From Streptosporangium album (lineage in GTDB: Bacteria; Actinomycetota; Actinomycetes; Streptosporangiales; Streptosporangiaceae): a stretch of DNA of 64,000 bases. The stretch is taken from positions 62,001 through 126,000 of the forward strand of contig NZ_JACHJU010000004.1 of assembly GCF_014203795.1 (NCBI RefSeq), given 5' to 3'. The notes below the pieces were generated by a model. The model was not told where the DNA came from. It worked only from the letters and a program-made list of their open reading frames with translations, and did no database searches. Both the position numbers and the translations under genes were made by a program. Shown piece by piece: positions 43,276 through 52,035 of the stretch. How positions within the stretch are numbered: position 1 is the stretch's first letter; every line of letters starts with the position of its first letter.

Positions 43276-44460
43276 ATGCAAGATCTGCCCTTGAAACGGG
43301 TGGGATTTGACGGGATGGAGGACTGGTTGCGGCGGGCTGAGCTTGCGGGTGCGGCCCACATGGAGCTGGTCTCGGGCGTGGTGCAGTTGCGTCCGGAGGA
43401 CGCGATGGTCGAGGCGATGCTGCGGGGCTGGCGGGCGCAGCAGACGGCGCGCGGGTTGAAGGACGACACGATCGTGCCGCGGGAGCGGCTGGTCCGCCGG
43501 TTCCTGGCGTTCACCAACGAGTATCCGTGGGCGTGGTCACCGGGGCACATGGATGAGTGGTCGCTGCACATGACGGCCGAGCAGCATCTGGCGCCGTCCA
43601 CGATCCGCAGCTATCAGTGCACGCTGCGGCAGTTCACCGAGTTCCTGATCGATGGCCGTTATGGGTGGGCGGTGGCGTGTGAGCAGGCGTTCGGCCCCGG
43701 GCGGCATCCGGTGGCGATCGCGCATGAGTGGAACACGATCGCGCACCTCAACGACTACGAAGGCAACCCCGAGGCCCGGCCGTTCAGCCGCCAAGAGCTG
43801 CAGCGGTTCTTGGACTATGCCGACGACCAGGTGGAACGCGCGGTGAAGTCTAAGCGCAAAGGCGCCCTGGCCGCTTACCGGGACGCGACCTTGTTCAAGG
43901 TGATCTATGGATGGGGGTTGCGGCGGACGGAGACCGCCAAGCTGGATGTGGTGGACTTTGGACGGAACCCGGCTGCTCCGGAGTTCGGCCGGTTCGGGAT
44001 GCTGAACGTCCGTTACGGCAAGGCCAAGAAGGGGCAGCCGCCCCGGCGGCGGAACGTCGCGGCGGTGATGGACTGGGCGGTCGAGGCCGTCGTTGACTAC
44101 GTGGAGAACGTACGGCCCCGGTTCGGTTGTGAGGATCATCCGGCGTTGTGGGTGACCGAGCGCGGCGGTCGGGTGAAACCGGCCGAGATCAATGCCCGGT
44201 TCGTCGCCTACCGGGAGGCGCTGAAGCTACCGTCTGCCCTGGTCGTCCATAGTCTGAGGCATTCCTATGTCACGCATCTGACCGAAGACGGGGTTGACCG
44301 GAGATTCATCCAGACCCAGGTCGGGCACGAGAGTGATTCCTCGACGGCGGTCTATACCCATGTCAGCGACGACTTCATGAACACCGCTTTGCGGCGGGCT
44401 CTGGGCCCGGCCCTCGATAGCGGCCACGGTAGTCGGCCAGGACGGAAGGATCAGCGATGA
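43276..44460 (+). CDS. Tyrosine recombinase 2
   Basis: A 394-aa tyrosine recombinase, only distantly like the first. Core-binding part around STIRSYQCTLRQFTEFLIDG; catalytic Arg in YGWGLRRTETAKLDV, HSLRHSYVTHLTEDGVDRRF (HxxR), VGHESDSSTAVYTHVS (GH and Tyr). Intact. It begins 9 bp after recombinase 1 stops, without a clear ribosome site, and overlaps the HTH gene by 4 bp. Two recombinases in tandem with a small third protein recall Tn554 (TnpA/TnpB/TnpC) and recombinase-trio elements. Confidence 0.9.
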   Translation: MQDLPLKRVGFDGMEDWLRRAELAGAAHMELVSGVVQLRPEDAMVEAMLRGWRAQQTARGLKDDTIVPRERLVRRFLAFTNEYPWAWSPGHMDEWSLHMTAEQHLAPSTIRSYQCTLRQFTEFLIDGRYGWAVACEQAFGPGRHPVAIAHEWNTIAHLNDYEGNPEARPFSRQELQRFLDYADDQVERAVKSKRKGALAAYRDATLFKVIYGWGLRRTETAKLDVVDFGRNPAAPEFGRFGMLNVRYGKAKKGQPPRRRNVAAVMDWAVEAVVDYVENVRPRFGCEDHPALWVTERGGRVKPAEINARFVAYREALKLPSALVVHSLRHSYVTHLTEDGVDRRFIQTQVGHESDSSTAVYTHVSDDFMNTALRRALGPALDSGHGSRPGRKDQR

Positions 44461-44786
44461 CGGCGAAGCTGGACTACCAGTGGCATCTGCGGCAGGTGAT
44501 GGCTACCCGCGGCATGTTCTCCACCACCGACCTGCTCCAACCGCTCTCCGAGCGGGGCATCAAGCTGTCGTCCTCGCAGGTCTACCGCCTGGTCGTCGAC
44601 CGGCCCGAACGTCTCAGTTTGAAGATCCTGATGGCGTTGCTGGACATCCTGGACTGCACGATGACCGACCTCGTTGAACCCGTCCCCGCCGCCGGGCAGG
44701 CCAAGAAGACCAAGGTCGCCGGCAGTGAGACAGGGGTCGGCGAGCTCCGGCCCAGACGGGCGCGAATCACCCGAGCCGACGGGTAA
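44457..44786 (+). CDS. Small XRE-type HTH protein
   Basis: A 109-aa protein: WHLRQVMATRGMFSTTDLLQ then LSSSQVYRLVVDRPERLSLK and ILMALLDILDCTMTDLVEPV give a compact Cro/C1-like HTH, as in small antitoxin-type repressors. The basic C-terminus (RPRRARITRADG) may contact DNA. ATGA overlap with recombinase 2. Likely controls the operon through the 12-bp repeats, or acts as a recombination accessory factor. Confidence 0.82.
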   Translation: MTAKLDYQWHLRQVMATRGMFSTTDLLQPLSERGIKLSSSQVYRLVVDRPERLSLKILMALLDILDCTMTDLVEPVPAAGQAKKTKVAGSETGVGELRPRRARITRADG

Positions 44787-44789
44787 GCG

Positions 44790-47192
44790 GTGGAAGAGAT
44801 TTCCGAGGTCGTCAGCGACCCGATCGGTGTCATCATCGGCCTGATCACCGACATCGAGGCGGGCTTGGACCGCTGCCAGGTCGAGGCCATGGTGATGGGT
44901 ATCTCTGGTGGCCGGGCCAAGCGCCGCAAGCTTGCTCAGGCCTTGGCCGAGCGGCCCGAGATCCTCACCGACGGCCGGTCACCCGCACCTCGCGCGCTGG
45001 GAGACTTGCTGATCGCACTGGTCAAAGCGGGTGCGACGACGATCTCACCGCCGATCTGCGCCGAGTGCGGCAAGAAGCTTCGAACGCTGCAACGTCGCGG
45101 CGAGGACTGGTACTGCTGGCTCTGCGGCCCGATCCGGCTGCCCTGCGCCAACTGCGGCGACGTCGAACGCGTCCATTCCCGCGACCGCGACGGGCAGCCC
45201 CAATGCAAGAAATGCGGCCCCGGCACCGGGGCGGACGGCGGCAGCGACCCGGTCGAGATCGTGATCGAGGTCGTCACGGCACTCGACCCCACCCTGCCAC
45301 CGCAGGCCATCACCGCAGCGGTGAACACGGCGGCCACCCAGGCTGGGAAACGTCACCAACTCGCTTGGGCGGTGCAGGACCGGCCCGGCCTGCTCACCGG
45401 AGCGGGCGCCGAGGCTCCTGTTCCCGCGGTGCTGCGATTGATCGACAAGCTCTGCGACGCCGGCGCCTGCGGGATCATCCGACCTCCATGCCCGCACTGC
45501 GGCCGGGTCATCAAGCTGCACCGGCCGATCGATGGACGGTGGCTCTGCCGCAACTGCGTCGCCAAGTCCCGAGCCCAGCCCTGCTCCGGCTGCGGCAGGG
45601 TCTGCGAGGCCGCGGCCCGCGACGACCACGGACGGCCGATCTGCCCGAACTGCCTGGTTAGCCACCCGGCCAACCTCGAGATCTGCGTGAACTGCGGCCG
45701 CCGCCGCACTGTGAACACCCGCAGCCCGCACGGGCCACTTTGCCCCAGCTGCCCGACGCTACCGACGGCGACGTGCTCGATCTGCGGGCAGCACCGGCCC
45801 AGCGGCACCTCCCGACTGACCGGGCAGCCGTGGTGCCCGCCCTGCCAGAACCAATCGGCACGCTGCTCACGCTGCGATCTGGTGAAACCGATCCGGTCGG
45901 GAACCCTCGACGACCCGCTCTGCCACAGCTGCACCGTCCCGGTCTTTCCTGACTGTTCGGTCTGCGAGAGCAGCCCGCAGCCGGGCCGATGCCCCGATTG
46001 CCGCTTGGAGCTGCGGTTCCGGGAGCTGTTCACCGGCGGCGACGGCGTCATCCACCCCGTCCTGCAGCCGTTGAAGGAGGCGTTGGCGGCCACCGACCCG
46101 CCCGGAACGGCATTGCGCTGGCTCGCCAAGGAACCCGTCGCGCAGGTGCTGGCCGACATCGCAGCGGACCGCCGCCCACTCACCCACGCCGAACTCGACG
46201 ACCTGGAGCAGACCGCGATCCTCGCGCACCTGCGCAGCGTGCTGGTCGCCACCGGGACGCTCCCGCCCCGCGATGAGCACATGGCCCGGCTGGAACAATT
46301 CCTCGACGAGGTCCTGGCCACCCAATCCGATCCCGACCAGCGTCAGATCCTGCACCGCTACGCCGTCTGGCATCTGCTGCGCCGGCTCCGCCGCCGCACC
46401 GGCGGCCACGCCACCACGATCCAGCAGTACGCCGTCGTGCACCAGCACACGCGAGCCGCCGTCGTCCTGCTCGACTGGCTCACCACCCAGCACCTGACCA
46501 TGGCGACCTGCCGCCAGGCCGACCTCGAACGATGGCTGGCCAGCGGGGAAGCCTCCCACCGCTACCAGGCAGGACACTTCGTCCGCTGGAGCGTCGGCCA
46601 GCGACTCACCACGCTGTCCTTCCCCGCCACCCGCTGGCACGGCCCTACCCGAGTACTGGATGAGGAAAGTCGCTGGGAGGCAGCCCGCCGATTGCTCCAC
46701 GACGACACCATCGGCAACCGGGACCGCCTCGCGGGTCTTCTCGTCCTGCTCTATGCCCAGCCAGTCGCCCGGATCAGCCGACTGACCACCGACCAGATCA
46801 CCATCGACGGCCAGGCGGTCCGCATCCACCTCGGATCGGCACCCATCACCCTGCCCGAACCCGTCGCCGACCTCACCCGCCAACTCTTGGACGGCAAACG
46901 CGGACACGCCACCACCGGCACCGGGAACCCCTCACCCTGGCTGTTCCCCGGAGGACAACCCGGCCGCCCGATCAGCGCCACCCACCTCGGGAAACGCCTC
47001 AAAGACCTCAGCATCCAACCCGGCCAAGCACGCTCCACGGCCCTGTTCCAGCTCGCCACCGAACTCCCCGCCGCCATCCTCGCCCGCATGCTCGGCATCC
47101 ACATCGACGTCGCCGTCGCCTGGCAACGAGCCTCCTCCGGTGACTGGATGACCTACGCCGCCGCCGTCAGTCGCCGAAGGAAAGACTCATGA
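44790..47192 (+). CDS. 800-aa multi-zinc-ribbon protein with degenerate recombinase-like C-terminus
   Basis: Three parts. Residues 1-300 contain a helical module repeated twice (near 10-95 and 150-240), each ending just before a CxxC: compare LAQALAERPEILTDG with LAWAVQDRPGLLTGA. Sixteen CxxC motifs, that is eight zinc-ribbon pairs, run from about 90 to 410 (CAEC, CWLC, CANC, CKKC, CPHC, CRNC, CSGC, CPNC, CVNC, CPSC, CSIC, CPPC, CSRC, CHSC, CSVC, CPDC). Residues about 480-800 resemble a tyrosine-recombinase fold: core-binding-like YAVVHQHTRAAVVLLDWLTT, ARISRLTTDQITIDGQ in the box I position, and LPAAILARMLGIHIDVAVAW with GDWMTYAA at the end, but HxxR is missing. It is probably a DNA-binding partner of the two active recombinases. 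Start GTG 44790; overlaps the nitrilase gene by 4 bp. Confidence 0.82.
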   Translation: MEEISEVVSDPIGVIIGLITDIEAGLDRCQVEAMVMGISGGRAKRRKLAQALAERPEILTDGRSPAPRALGDLLIALVKAGATTISPPICAECGKKLRTLQRRGEDWYCWLCGPIRLPCANCGDVERVHSRDRDGQPQCKKCGPGTGADGGSDPVEIVIEVVTALDPTLPPQAITAAVNTAATQAGKRHQLAWAVQDRPGLLTGAGAEAPVPAVLRLIDKLCDAGACGIIRPPCPHCGRVIKLHRPIDGRWLCRNCVAKSRAQPCSGCGRVCEAAARDDHGRPICPNCLVSHPANLEICVNCGRRRTVNTRSPHGPLCPSCPTLPTATCSICGQHRPSGTSRLTGQPWCPPCQNQSARCSRCDLVKPIRSGTLDDPLCHSCTVPVFPDCSVCESSPQPGRCPDCRLELRFRELFTGGDGVIHPVLQPLKEALAATDPPGTALRWLAKEPVAQVLADIAADRRPLTHAELDDLEQTAILAHLRSVLVATGTLPPRDEHMARLEQFLDEVLATQSDPDQRQILHRYAVWHLLRRLRRRTGGHATTIQQYAVVHQHTRAAVVLLDWLTTQHLTMATCRQADLERWLASGEASHRYQAGHFVRWSVGQRLTTLSFPATRWHGPTRVLDEESRWEAARRLLHDDTIGNRDRLAGLLVLLYAQPVARISRLTTDQITIDGQAVRIHLGSAPITLPEPVADLTRQLLDGKRGHATTGTGNPSPWLFPGGQPGRPISATHLGKRLKDLSIQPGQARSTALFQLATELPAAILARMLGIHIDVAVAWQRASSGDWMTYAAAVSRRRKDS

Positions 47193-47998
47193 AAGCGTCG
47201 ATAGTGGTCGCGCAGATCCCCATCACCTGGGACATCGCAGAGAATCTGTCGACCATCGCGGCGGTCCTGGCCGACGCTCAGCCGGACGAGATCGTCGTGC
47301 TGCCCGAGGGCGCCCTGTCAGGTTACGGCTCTGACCTGTCGGTTCTCAGCCGCCTTGACCCCACGGCGCTCGCACGCGCCATCGACTATGTCACCACGTT
47401 GGTGCGCGAGAAAGCGGTGCACCTGTTCTGCGGCTCACTGCTCTTCGAGCACGGCGCCTGGTGGAACACCGCCCTCTACTTCTCACCGCACGGCACCAGA
47501 TGGACCTACCGGAAGATCAACTTGGCGATGAACGAGCGCGGCCTGCTGGAGGCCGGATCCGAGCTCCCCACGCTCCAACTCCACCTGGCCGATGGCCCCC
47601 TCACCGTCGGCGTCCAGATCTGCCGCGAGATCCGCTTCCCCGAACAGTGGCAGTATCTAGCCGGCGCAGGAGCACAAGCCTTCATCTACCTCACCCACGC
47701 CGCCAACCCCACCGAGCCCGCCGGAGTCTGGCGAAGCCACCTGATCAGCCGGGCAGCAGAAAACCAGCGGTTCGTCCTCGCCGCCAACGTCGCCGATCCC
47801 CACCAGCACTGCCCCAGCGTGATCATCTCGCCACGCGGAGAGAGTCTCGCCGAGCTGCCCGCCAACAGCGCCGGCATACTGCGGGCGACCATCGACACGG
47901 ATGAGGCCGCCAGCTGGTATCTCGGTCAGCGGAGGCGCGACGTCGTCCACCTTCGCTACCAGAACAGGCCGACAGAGCAGGCATTCGGACAGTTCTGA
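47189..47998 (+). CDS. Carbon-nitrogen hydrolase (nitrilase superfamily)
   Basis: A 269-aa amidase/nitrilase-fold enzyme with the Glu-Lys-Cys triad visible: Glu in IVVLPEGALSGYG, Lys in WTYRKINLAMNERGL, Cys in VGVQICREIRFPEQW. Also AFIYLTHAANPTEP and the late SRAAENQRFVLAANVADPH typical of the family. It hydrolyses an amide or nitrile C-N bond of an unknown substrate. Its ATG overlaps the stop of the zinc-ribbon protein (ATGA), so it is translated as part of the recombinase operon. A metabolic enzyme in this position is unusual: it is either cargo or acts with the recombinases in an unknown way. Confidence 0.88.
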   Translation: MKASIVVAQIPITWDIAENLSTIAAVLADAQPDEIVVLPEGALSGYGSDLSVLSRLDPTALARAIDYVTTLVREKAVHLFCGSLLFEHGAWWNTALYFSPHGTRWTYRKINLAMNERGLLEAGSELPTLQLHLADGPLTVGVQICREIRFPEQWQYLAGAGAQAFIYLTHAANPTEPAGVWRSHLISRAAENQRFVLAANVADPHQHCPSVIISPRGESLAELPANSAGILRATIDTDEAASWYLGQRRRDVVHLRYQNRPTEQAFGQF

Positions 47999-48143
47999 TA
48001 TCCGATGGTGCCGTTACACGTCCGACTCCGCCTCCAACGCCAAGCCATCGACACCCTGGCCGAGGTGCTGGGCGAGGGCGACGACTCGAGGAACCGCCGC
48101 CCTCAGCGGTAGCCGTCCGCTGACGTTGCCGTCAGCGTTGCCG

Positions 48144-48563
48144 TCAAGCGCCTGGCGAGAGGCCGTCGGAGCTGGGGGAGTTACGAACCGCATCGATTTC
48201 GTTGCGGAGCTCTTCCAGCTCCTCCTCGCTTGGGGCGAACGGCGCGGAGCAGGTCCTCAGTACCTCAAGCTTCTGCCCGTCACCCCATTGGTCCCACACG
48301 TCCAAGGACGAGGCGTAGCGAACAACGACGCCCTTCTCATATCCCCTCGCGGACCACTTTCGCCAGGATTCCCATTGCGCAGCTCGCCCCGAGTCCCCAA
48401 TTCGCTCACTTTCCAGGATGATCGAATCAACGATTCGGCGATGTGCCACTGCCAGCCTGGGGCTACCGAAATACGGCTCGGGAGGCTCGTCGTCCTCAAA
48501 CTTCAAGCGCACCAACGCTGAAGCGAGAGTCTCAAGCTCCTCAAGGGCAAGCTCTACCTGCAT
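48144..48563 (-). CDS. Probable immunity protein for the adjacent ART-type toxin tip
   Basis: A 139-aa acidic, helical cytoplasmic protein (MQVELALEELETLASALV, then EDDEPPEPYF; C-terminal SEEELEELRNEIDAV). No known family recognised. It begins 10 bp after the end of the HINT/ART toxin fragment on the same strand, the canonical place of a cognate immunity gene in polymorphic-toxin loci. Function is inferred from position and charge only. Confidence 0.6.
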   Translation of the reverse strand: MQVELALEELETLASALVRLKFEDDEPPEPYFGSPRLAVAHRRIVDSIILESERIGDSGRAAQWESWRKWSARGYEKGVVVRYASSLDVWDQWGDGQKLEVLRTCSAPFAPSEEELEELRNEIDAVRNSPSSDGLSPGA

Positions 48564-48572
48564 AAACCTCTC

Positions 48573-49212
48573 CTAGCCAAACGGGTTCGGGCCGGCGTAC
48601 AACACATCGGATCGATTAAACCTCAACGATCCCTGATGTATCAGTTCGTTCGGCTGCTCTCCAACCCGGAGAGACACGCCTTCCCGCCTTCGAATCGCGA
48701 TCATGAAACCACCCTTGCCCGCATAGGCAGGGTTACCAGCAAAGAGAACATTGTGTATATCGCCAGACGAAACCATCTCCTGGGTCACGTACGCGCGTCC
48801 CTTTGAGTCCGCTCGGATCGTTCCGGATCCGAGAATCCCCTCATACCCCTTCTGATCTGAGTAATGGAAGATCACGTCGTCGTCGAGATTCTTTATGAGG
48901 GAATCAGCGGACCCAACGGTCGGGCAGCCACCGGAATTGTGAACGAGTACCGGAGTCTCGCCCGCCAGCACATAGTACGTGTGGATGTCGGCGATGGTGA
49001 GGTTGTGGACTCGCTGGTAGGCGGTCCACTTCTTGATCGCGGTGACCTGGACATGGGTGCCGGCGGCGGTCCGTAGCCACATGCCGGGCTTGAGGTCCTT
49101 GGCGTTGACCCACTTGCGCAGTGCGGGTACCCAGAAGGGGTGGATCTCGGTGGCGATGACCAGGCCGGTCTGATGGCCCTTCTTGCCGTCGGTGTCGACG
49201 GTGATCTGGAAG
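48573..49212 (-). pseudogene. Orphan toxin tip: HINT pretoxin + ART-HYD1-like domain (5' truncated)
   Basis: About 213 residues lacking the delivery region. First a HINT/pretoxin autoprotease-like domain: IATEIHPFWVPALRKWVNAK, LKPGMWLRTAAGTHVQVTAI, VHNLTIADIHTYYVLAGETP ending VLVHN. Then a toxin of about 110 aa starting DDDVIFHYSDQKGYEGILGS with GTIRADSKGRAYVTQE and FAGNPAYAGKGGFMIAI, the pattern of HYD1-signature ADP-ribosyltransferases (Tox-ART-HYD1). Upstream (49213 on) the frame enters an inverted repeat and junk, so there is no start. It lies downstream of a complete Rhs-barnase/barstar pair, as orphan C-terminal cassettes do, and can be recombined onto the Rhs scaffold. A domain-level call from motif memory. 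Confidence 0.75.
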
Positions 49213-49217
49213 CTTCG

Positions 49218-49254
49218 TGGAGCGGAGCGACTCCAGGAGGGTCGCTCCGCTCCA
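49218..49254. repeat. 14-bp inverted repeat at the edge of the orphan toxin cassette
   Basis: TGGAGCGGAGCGAC (49218-49231) and its complement (49241-49254) are perfect arms with a 9-nt loop, exactly where HINT homology starts. It may mark a cassette boundary. Confidence 0.6.
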
Positions 49255-49298
49255 GACTCATTCTTTGGTTCGATTACTGTGGGATAAGAGCCGCACAA

Positions 49299-49332
49299 GA
49301 GGCTTATTCACCAGGGCTTATGAATAAGCCTC
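49299..49332 (-). terminator. Hairpin between barstar and the orphan cassette
   Basis: GAGGCTTATTCA (49299-49310) and TGAATAAGCCTC (49321-49332): perfect 12-bp stem with a 10-nt loop, downstream of barstar on the minus strand. A likely transcription terminator, although no long T tract follows. Confidence 0.5.
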
Positions 49333-49419
49333 CTTGATTAACTGGCGATGCAGTTGAGAGTTTTTAACCCAGTACCCTTGGCGTAAGTTACGTTTCCGCG
49401 CTTCATTGCCTGATGCGCA

Positions 49420-49710
49420 TCATTCGAACCTTACGGTAAACCGATTCTTGAATCCTATTTTTCGATCTTGTTCTTCGACGAAGACCAATAGGTCTTTGAT
49501 TTTTTCGAACAGTTCGCTTCCCATTGCTTGGCGACTCTCTGCGGAGAACCGCCACACAAGCGAAATGGGGCGTGGCACATCAGTAGTCAAGCGATCTCGA
49601 AGTGCCGCTAGATTGCCGCCGTAGAATGGACCGAAGTCCAAACTCTCCGCGAGGGTCCGATGAAGATCGGACTCCGACTGAATCTCGCGGCCATCGACAA
49701 TCAGTTCCAT
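49420..49710 (-). CDS. Barstar-family immunity protein
   Basis: A 96-aa protein: DGREIQSESDLHRTLAESLD then FGPFYGGNLAALRDRLTTDV fit barstar (helix with the barnase-contacting Asp region after YGxNLxALxD). The C-terminus is FKNRFTVRFE. It binds and inhibits barnase-type RNases in the cytoplasm. It starts 3 bp after the Rhs-barnase gene ends, confirming a toxin/immunity pair. Codon use is less GC-biased than neighbouring genes, common for immunity genes acquired by exchange. Confidence 0.9.
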   Translation of the reverse strand: MELIVDGREIQSESDLHRTLAESLDFGPFYGGNLAALRDRLTTDVPRPISLVWRFSAESRQAMGSELFEKIKDLLVFVEEQDRKIGFKNRFTVRFE

Positions 49711-49713
49711 CTA

Positions 49714-52035
49714 TCACCTCCAGTTCGGCAGTTGGTAGAAGTTCTCGTAATGATCGGACGTTACGTACGCGAGGCCATCGCTTGAGTATAGTAGCCGAGT
49801 GCCGGGCTGGCGGGCTCGCCTCTTCATCGGGTCGAGACCAATATCCGCCTCGCGCCACACTCGCCCCTTTGCCACAGGTAGCCCTACGGAGGCTGCATCT
49901 TGAAATATGTCTCCTCCTATTTGACCGCCTGGAATATGATTCCCTAAAGCCTTTCCTGGCTCCCATCCGGCCGCTCCCGCTTGTGCTTTTGTTACATACT
50001 CTGAAGGGAGGGTGCCATGTGTGCGGAGGCTATCTATCAAGGGATTTGCTGCTTCCGCAACCGCAAAATCTCTCCGCAGGCCCGCCCGGGCTGCATTGAC
50101 GCTCGCCCGCAAGACCTTCTTTGCGACTATCAGATCCCCAAAAAAGGGGATGATAGCGATCGCCGACAGCCCTGCTTCTTTGTAATTGCCTTCGAACGCA
50201 TTAAGTACCCCGTCGGCTGCATCGGCACCGCCTCCAACCAGAGGGGTAAATCCAAGTGCACCAAGGAATGAGTGAGCGGCGTCCGAGAAGGTTGCTTTAC
50301 AATCAAGTCGATTGAGCTCGCAGAAGCTTCGCCATGATTCGGGATTGACACCCCGGCTAGGACTAGGGGTCGGAGCGGCAACCGGACGTGACTCGGCCGG
50401 GGTTTCTGATGAAGGTGATGGTGACGGTCCAGAAGAGGGGGACGGCGACGGCCCGGACGGGTTGCAGGGATTGCTGGCTATAATCCCGCATTGCGCTCCG
50501 CCGTCGAGCATGTGGCCGTCGAGTTCGATGCCGGTGATGGGGTTGCCGCCGGTGAAGGCGTAGCGGTTGCTGGTCCAGGGGTCGGTGCCGAGGGAGAGGT
50601 CGTTGAGGGCGCCGTTGTAGGAGTCGAGGGTGAGGAAGCGGTTGAGGCCGGGGTTGTAGTCCCGGAACCCCATGTCATACATGCCGGTGGAGTTGTCCCA
50701 CCGTTTGGCGTTGAAGCGGTAGGGGTTGTACTCCTCCTTCGCGGTGGGGTCGACCGGGTCGGGCTTGTCGACGCCGGTGAAGAGGGTGTCGTCGTTGGAC
50801 CCGTAGGCGGTGTAGCCGTAGGTCGCCCGGGTGTCACCGGCCTCGGAGGTGACTTGCTCGACGTCGGTGTGGGCGTTGTAGCCGTAGTAGGAGGACTCCT
50901 CGCCGCCGTCGGCCTTGATCTTCACCTGCGACAGCCGCTCGCCCCAGGCGCTGTATTGGAAGGAGCGGGTGAGTTTCCCGGCGACCTCCTCGTCCAGGAC
51001 TTCGGCCGACAGGCCGAGGTAGGAGTAGGCGGTGGTCTTCGCGTTCGCGGTGCCGGTCTTCTCGGTCTTGGTGGTGGTGCGATCCAGCGGGTCGTAGGCG
51101 TAGGTGGTGACGGTACTTCCGGCGTCACCGAGCTTTTCGTGTTTGACGACGTGGTCGAAGCCGTCGTAGGTGTACTTCTCCTGGGTCTTGCCGCCGCCGG
51201 TGATGGTGCGCAGCCGCCCGTAGGGGTCGTAGTTGTAGGTGGAGGTCTGCCCGGCGGTGGCGGAGGTCATCAGCCGGTTGCGGTCGAAGGTGAAGGTGGT
51301 CTGCTTGCCCTGGACCGTCTGGTCGTAGACGTTGCTGTTGGCGTCGTGGCTGTAGGTCTCGGTGGTCGCGGCGCCACCGCCGACCGGGGTCTTGACGGAC
51401 TTGGCGATGCGGTCGCGGGGGTCGTAGGTGTAGGTGTAGTCGTTTTCCAGGTAGGCGCCGGGGTTGTCGGCGTTCTGGATTTTCGCCAGATCACGGGAGC
51501 GGTGGCCGTTGCCCTGGTAGCCGATGGTGTGCTCGGAGACCACCGTGGCGTTGGGCTTCTTCTCGATGCTGTGGCGCAGCAGGCTGTCGAGGAAGTAGTC
51601 GTAGGTGACGGTGTTGCCGTTGGCCTTGGTCTCGGTGAGGCGTTCGGCCTTGGGCGTGTAGGTGTAGGAGGTGGTCTTCGGGCCGGTGTCGGTGGCCGAC
51701 TTCTTGTTGACGATCTGGTCGACCAGGTCGCGGACGTCGTAGCGGTAGGTGGCCAGCGTCTTGTCGTGGGTGCGCTCGGTGACGGCGCTGTTTTCGTTGT
51801 AGGTGTAGGTGGTGGTGTTCTTGACGGTGCCGCCCGTACCGCCGACCTTTTCGAGGATCCGATCGATCTGGTTGAGGCCGGTGTAGGCGATGTCCCAGGT
51901 GTCGATCTTCGCGGTGGGTGAGTTGTCGGCGATTCTCGTGAGGTTGGCGTTGGGGTCGTAGGTGTAGGCGAAGTCCTTCTTTTCGGTGTCGGTCTCACCG
52001 GTGGTGTCGCGTACCAGCTTGACCGCATCCGCGGC
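49714..52035 (-). pseudogene. Rhs/YD-repeat toxin with C-terminal barnase domain (5' end lost to ISAs1)
   Basis: An open frame of about 774 codons reaching 52035 with no start: ISAs1 copy B cuts it. YD repeats run throughout (DYTYTYDPRDRIAKSV, TYNYDPYGRLRTITGG, KYTYDGFDHVVKHEKL), then the Rhs core end YNPYRFNAKRWDNSTGMYDM, FRDYNPGLNRFLTLDSYNGA and NRYAFTGGNPITGIELDGH. A Ser/Pro-rich linker follows, and the last 105 residues are barnase: LPSEYVTKAQAGAAGWEPGK, GGQIGGDIF, GRVWREADIG with catalytic Glu, RLLYSSDGLAYVTSDHYENF with Arg and His. The toxin tip is intact, but secretion and encapsulation need the missing N-terminal part. Confidence 0.92.

Noticed and set aside
42148-48143. tRNA-based attachment site for the recombinases
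   Set aside because: I looked for tRNA-like cloverleaf sequence near 42.0 and 48.0 kb and found none; short repeats (CGTTGCCGTCA twice near 48124-48146) are too weak to call att sites.
50491-51921. A 476-codon Val/Gly-rich plus-strand frame
   Set aside because: Antisense of the YD-repeat region; the repetitive composition mirrors the repeats.
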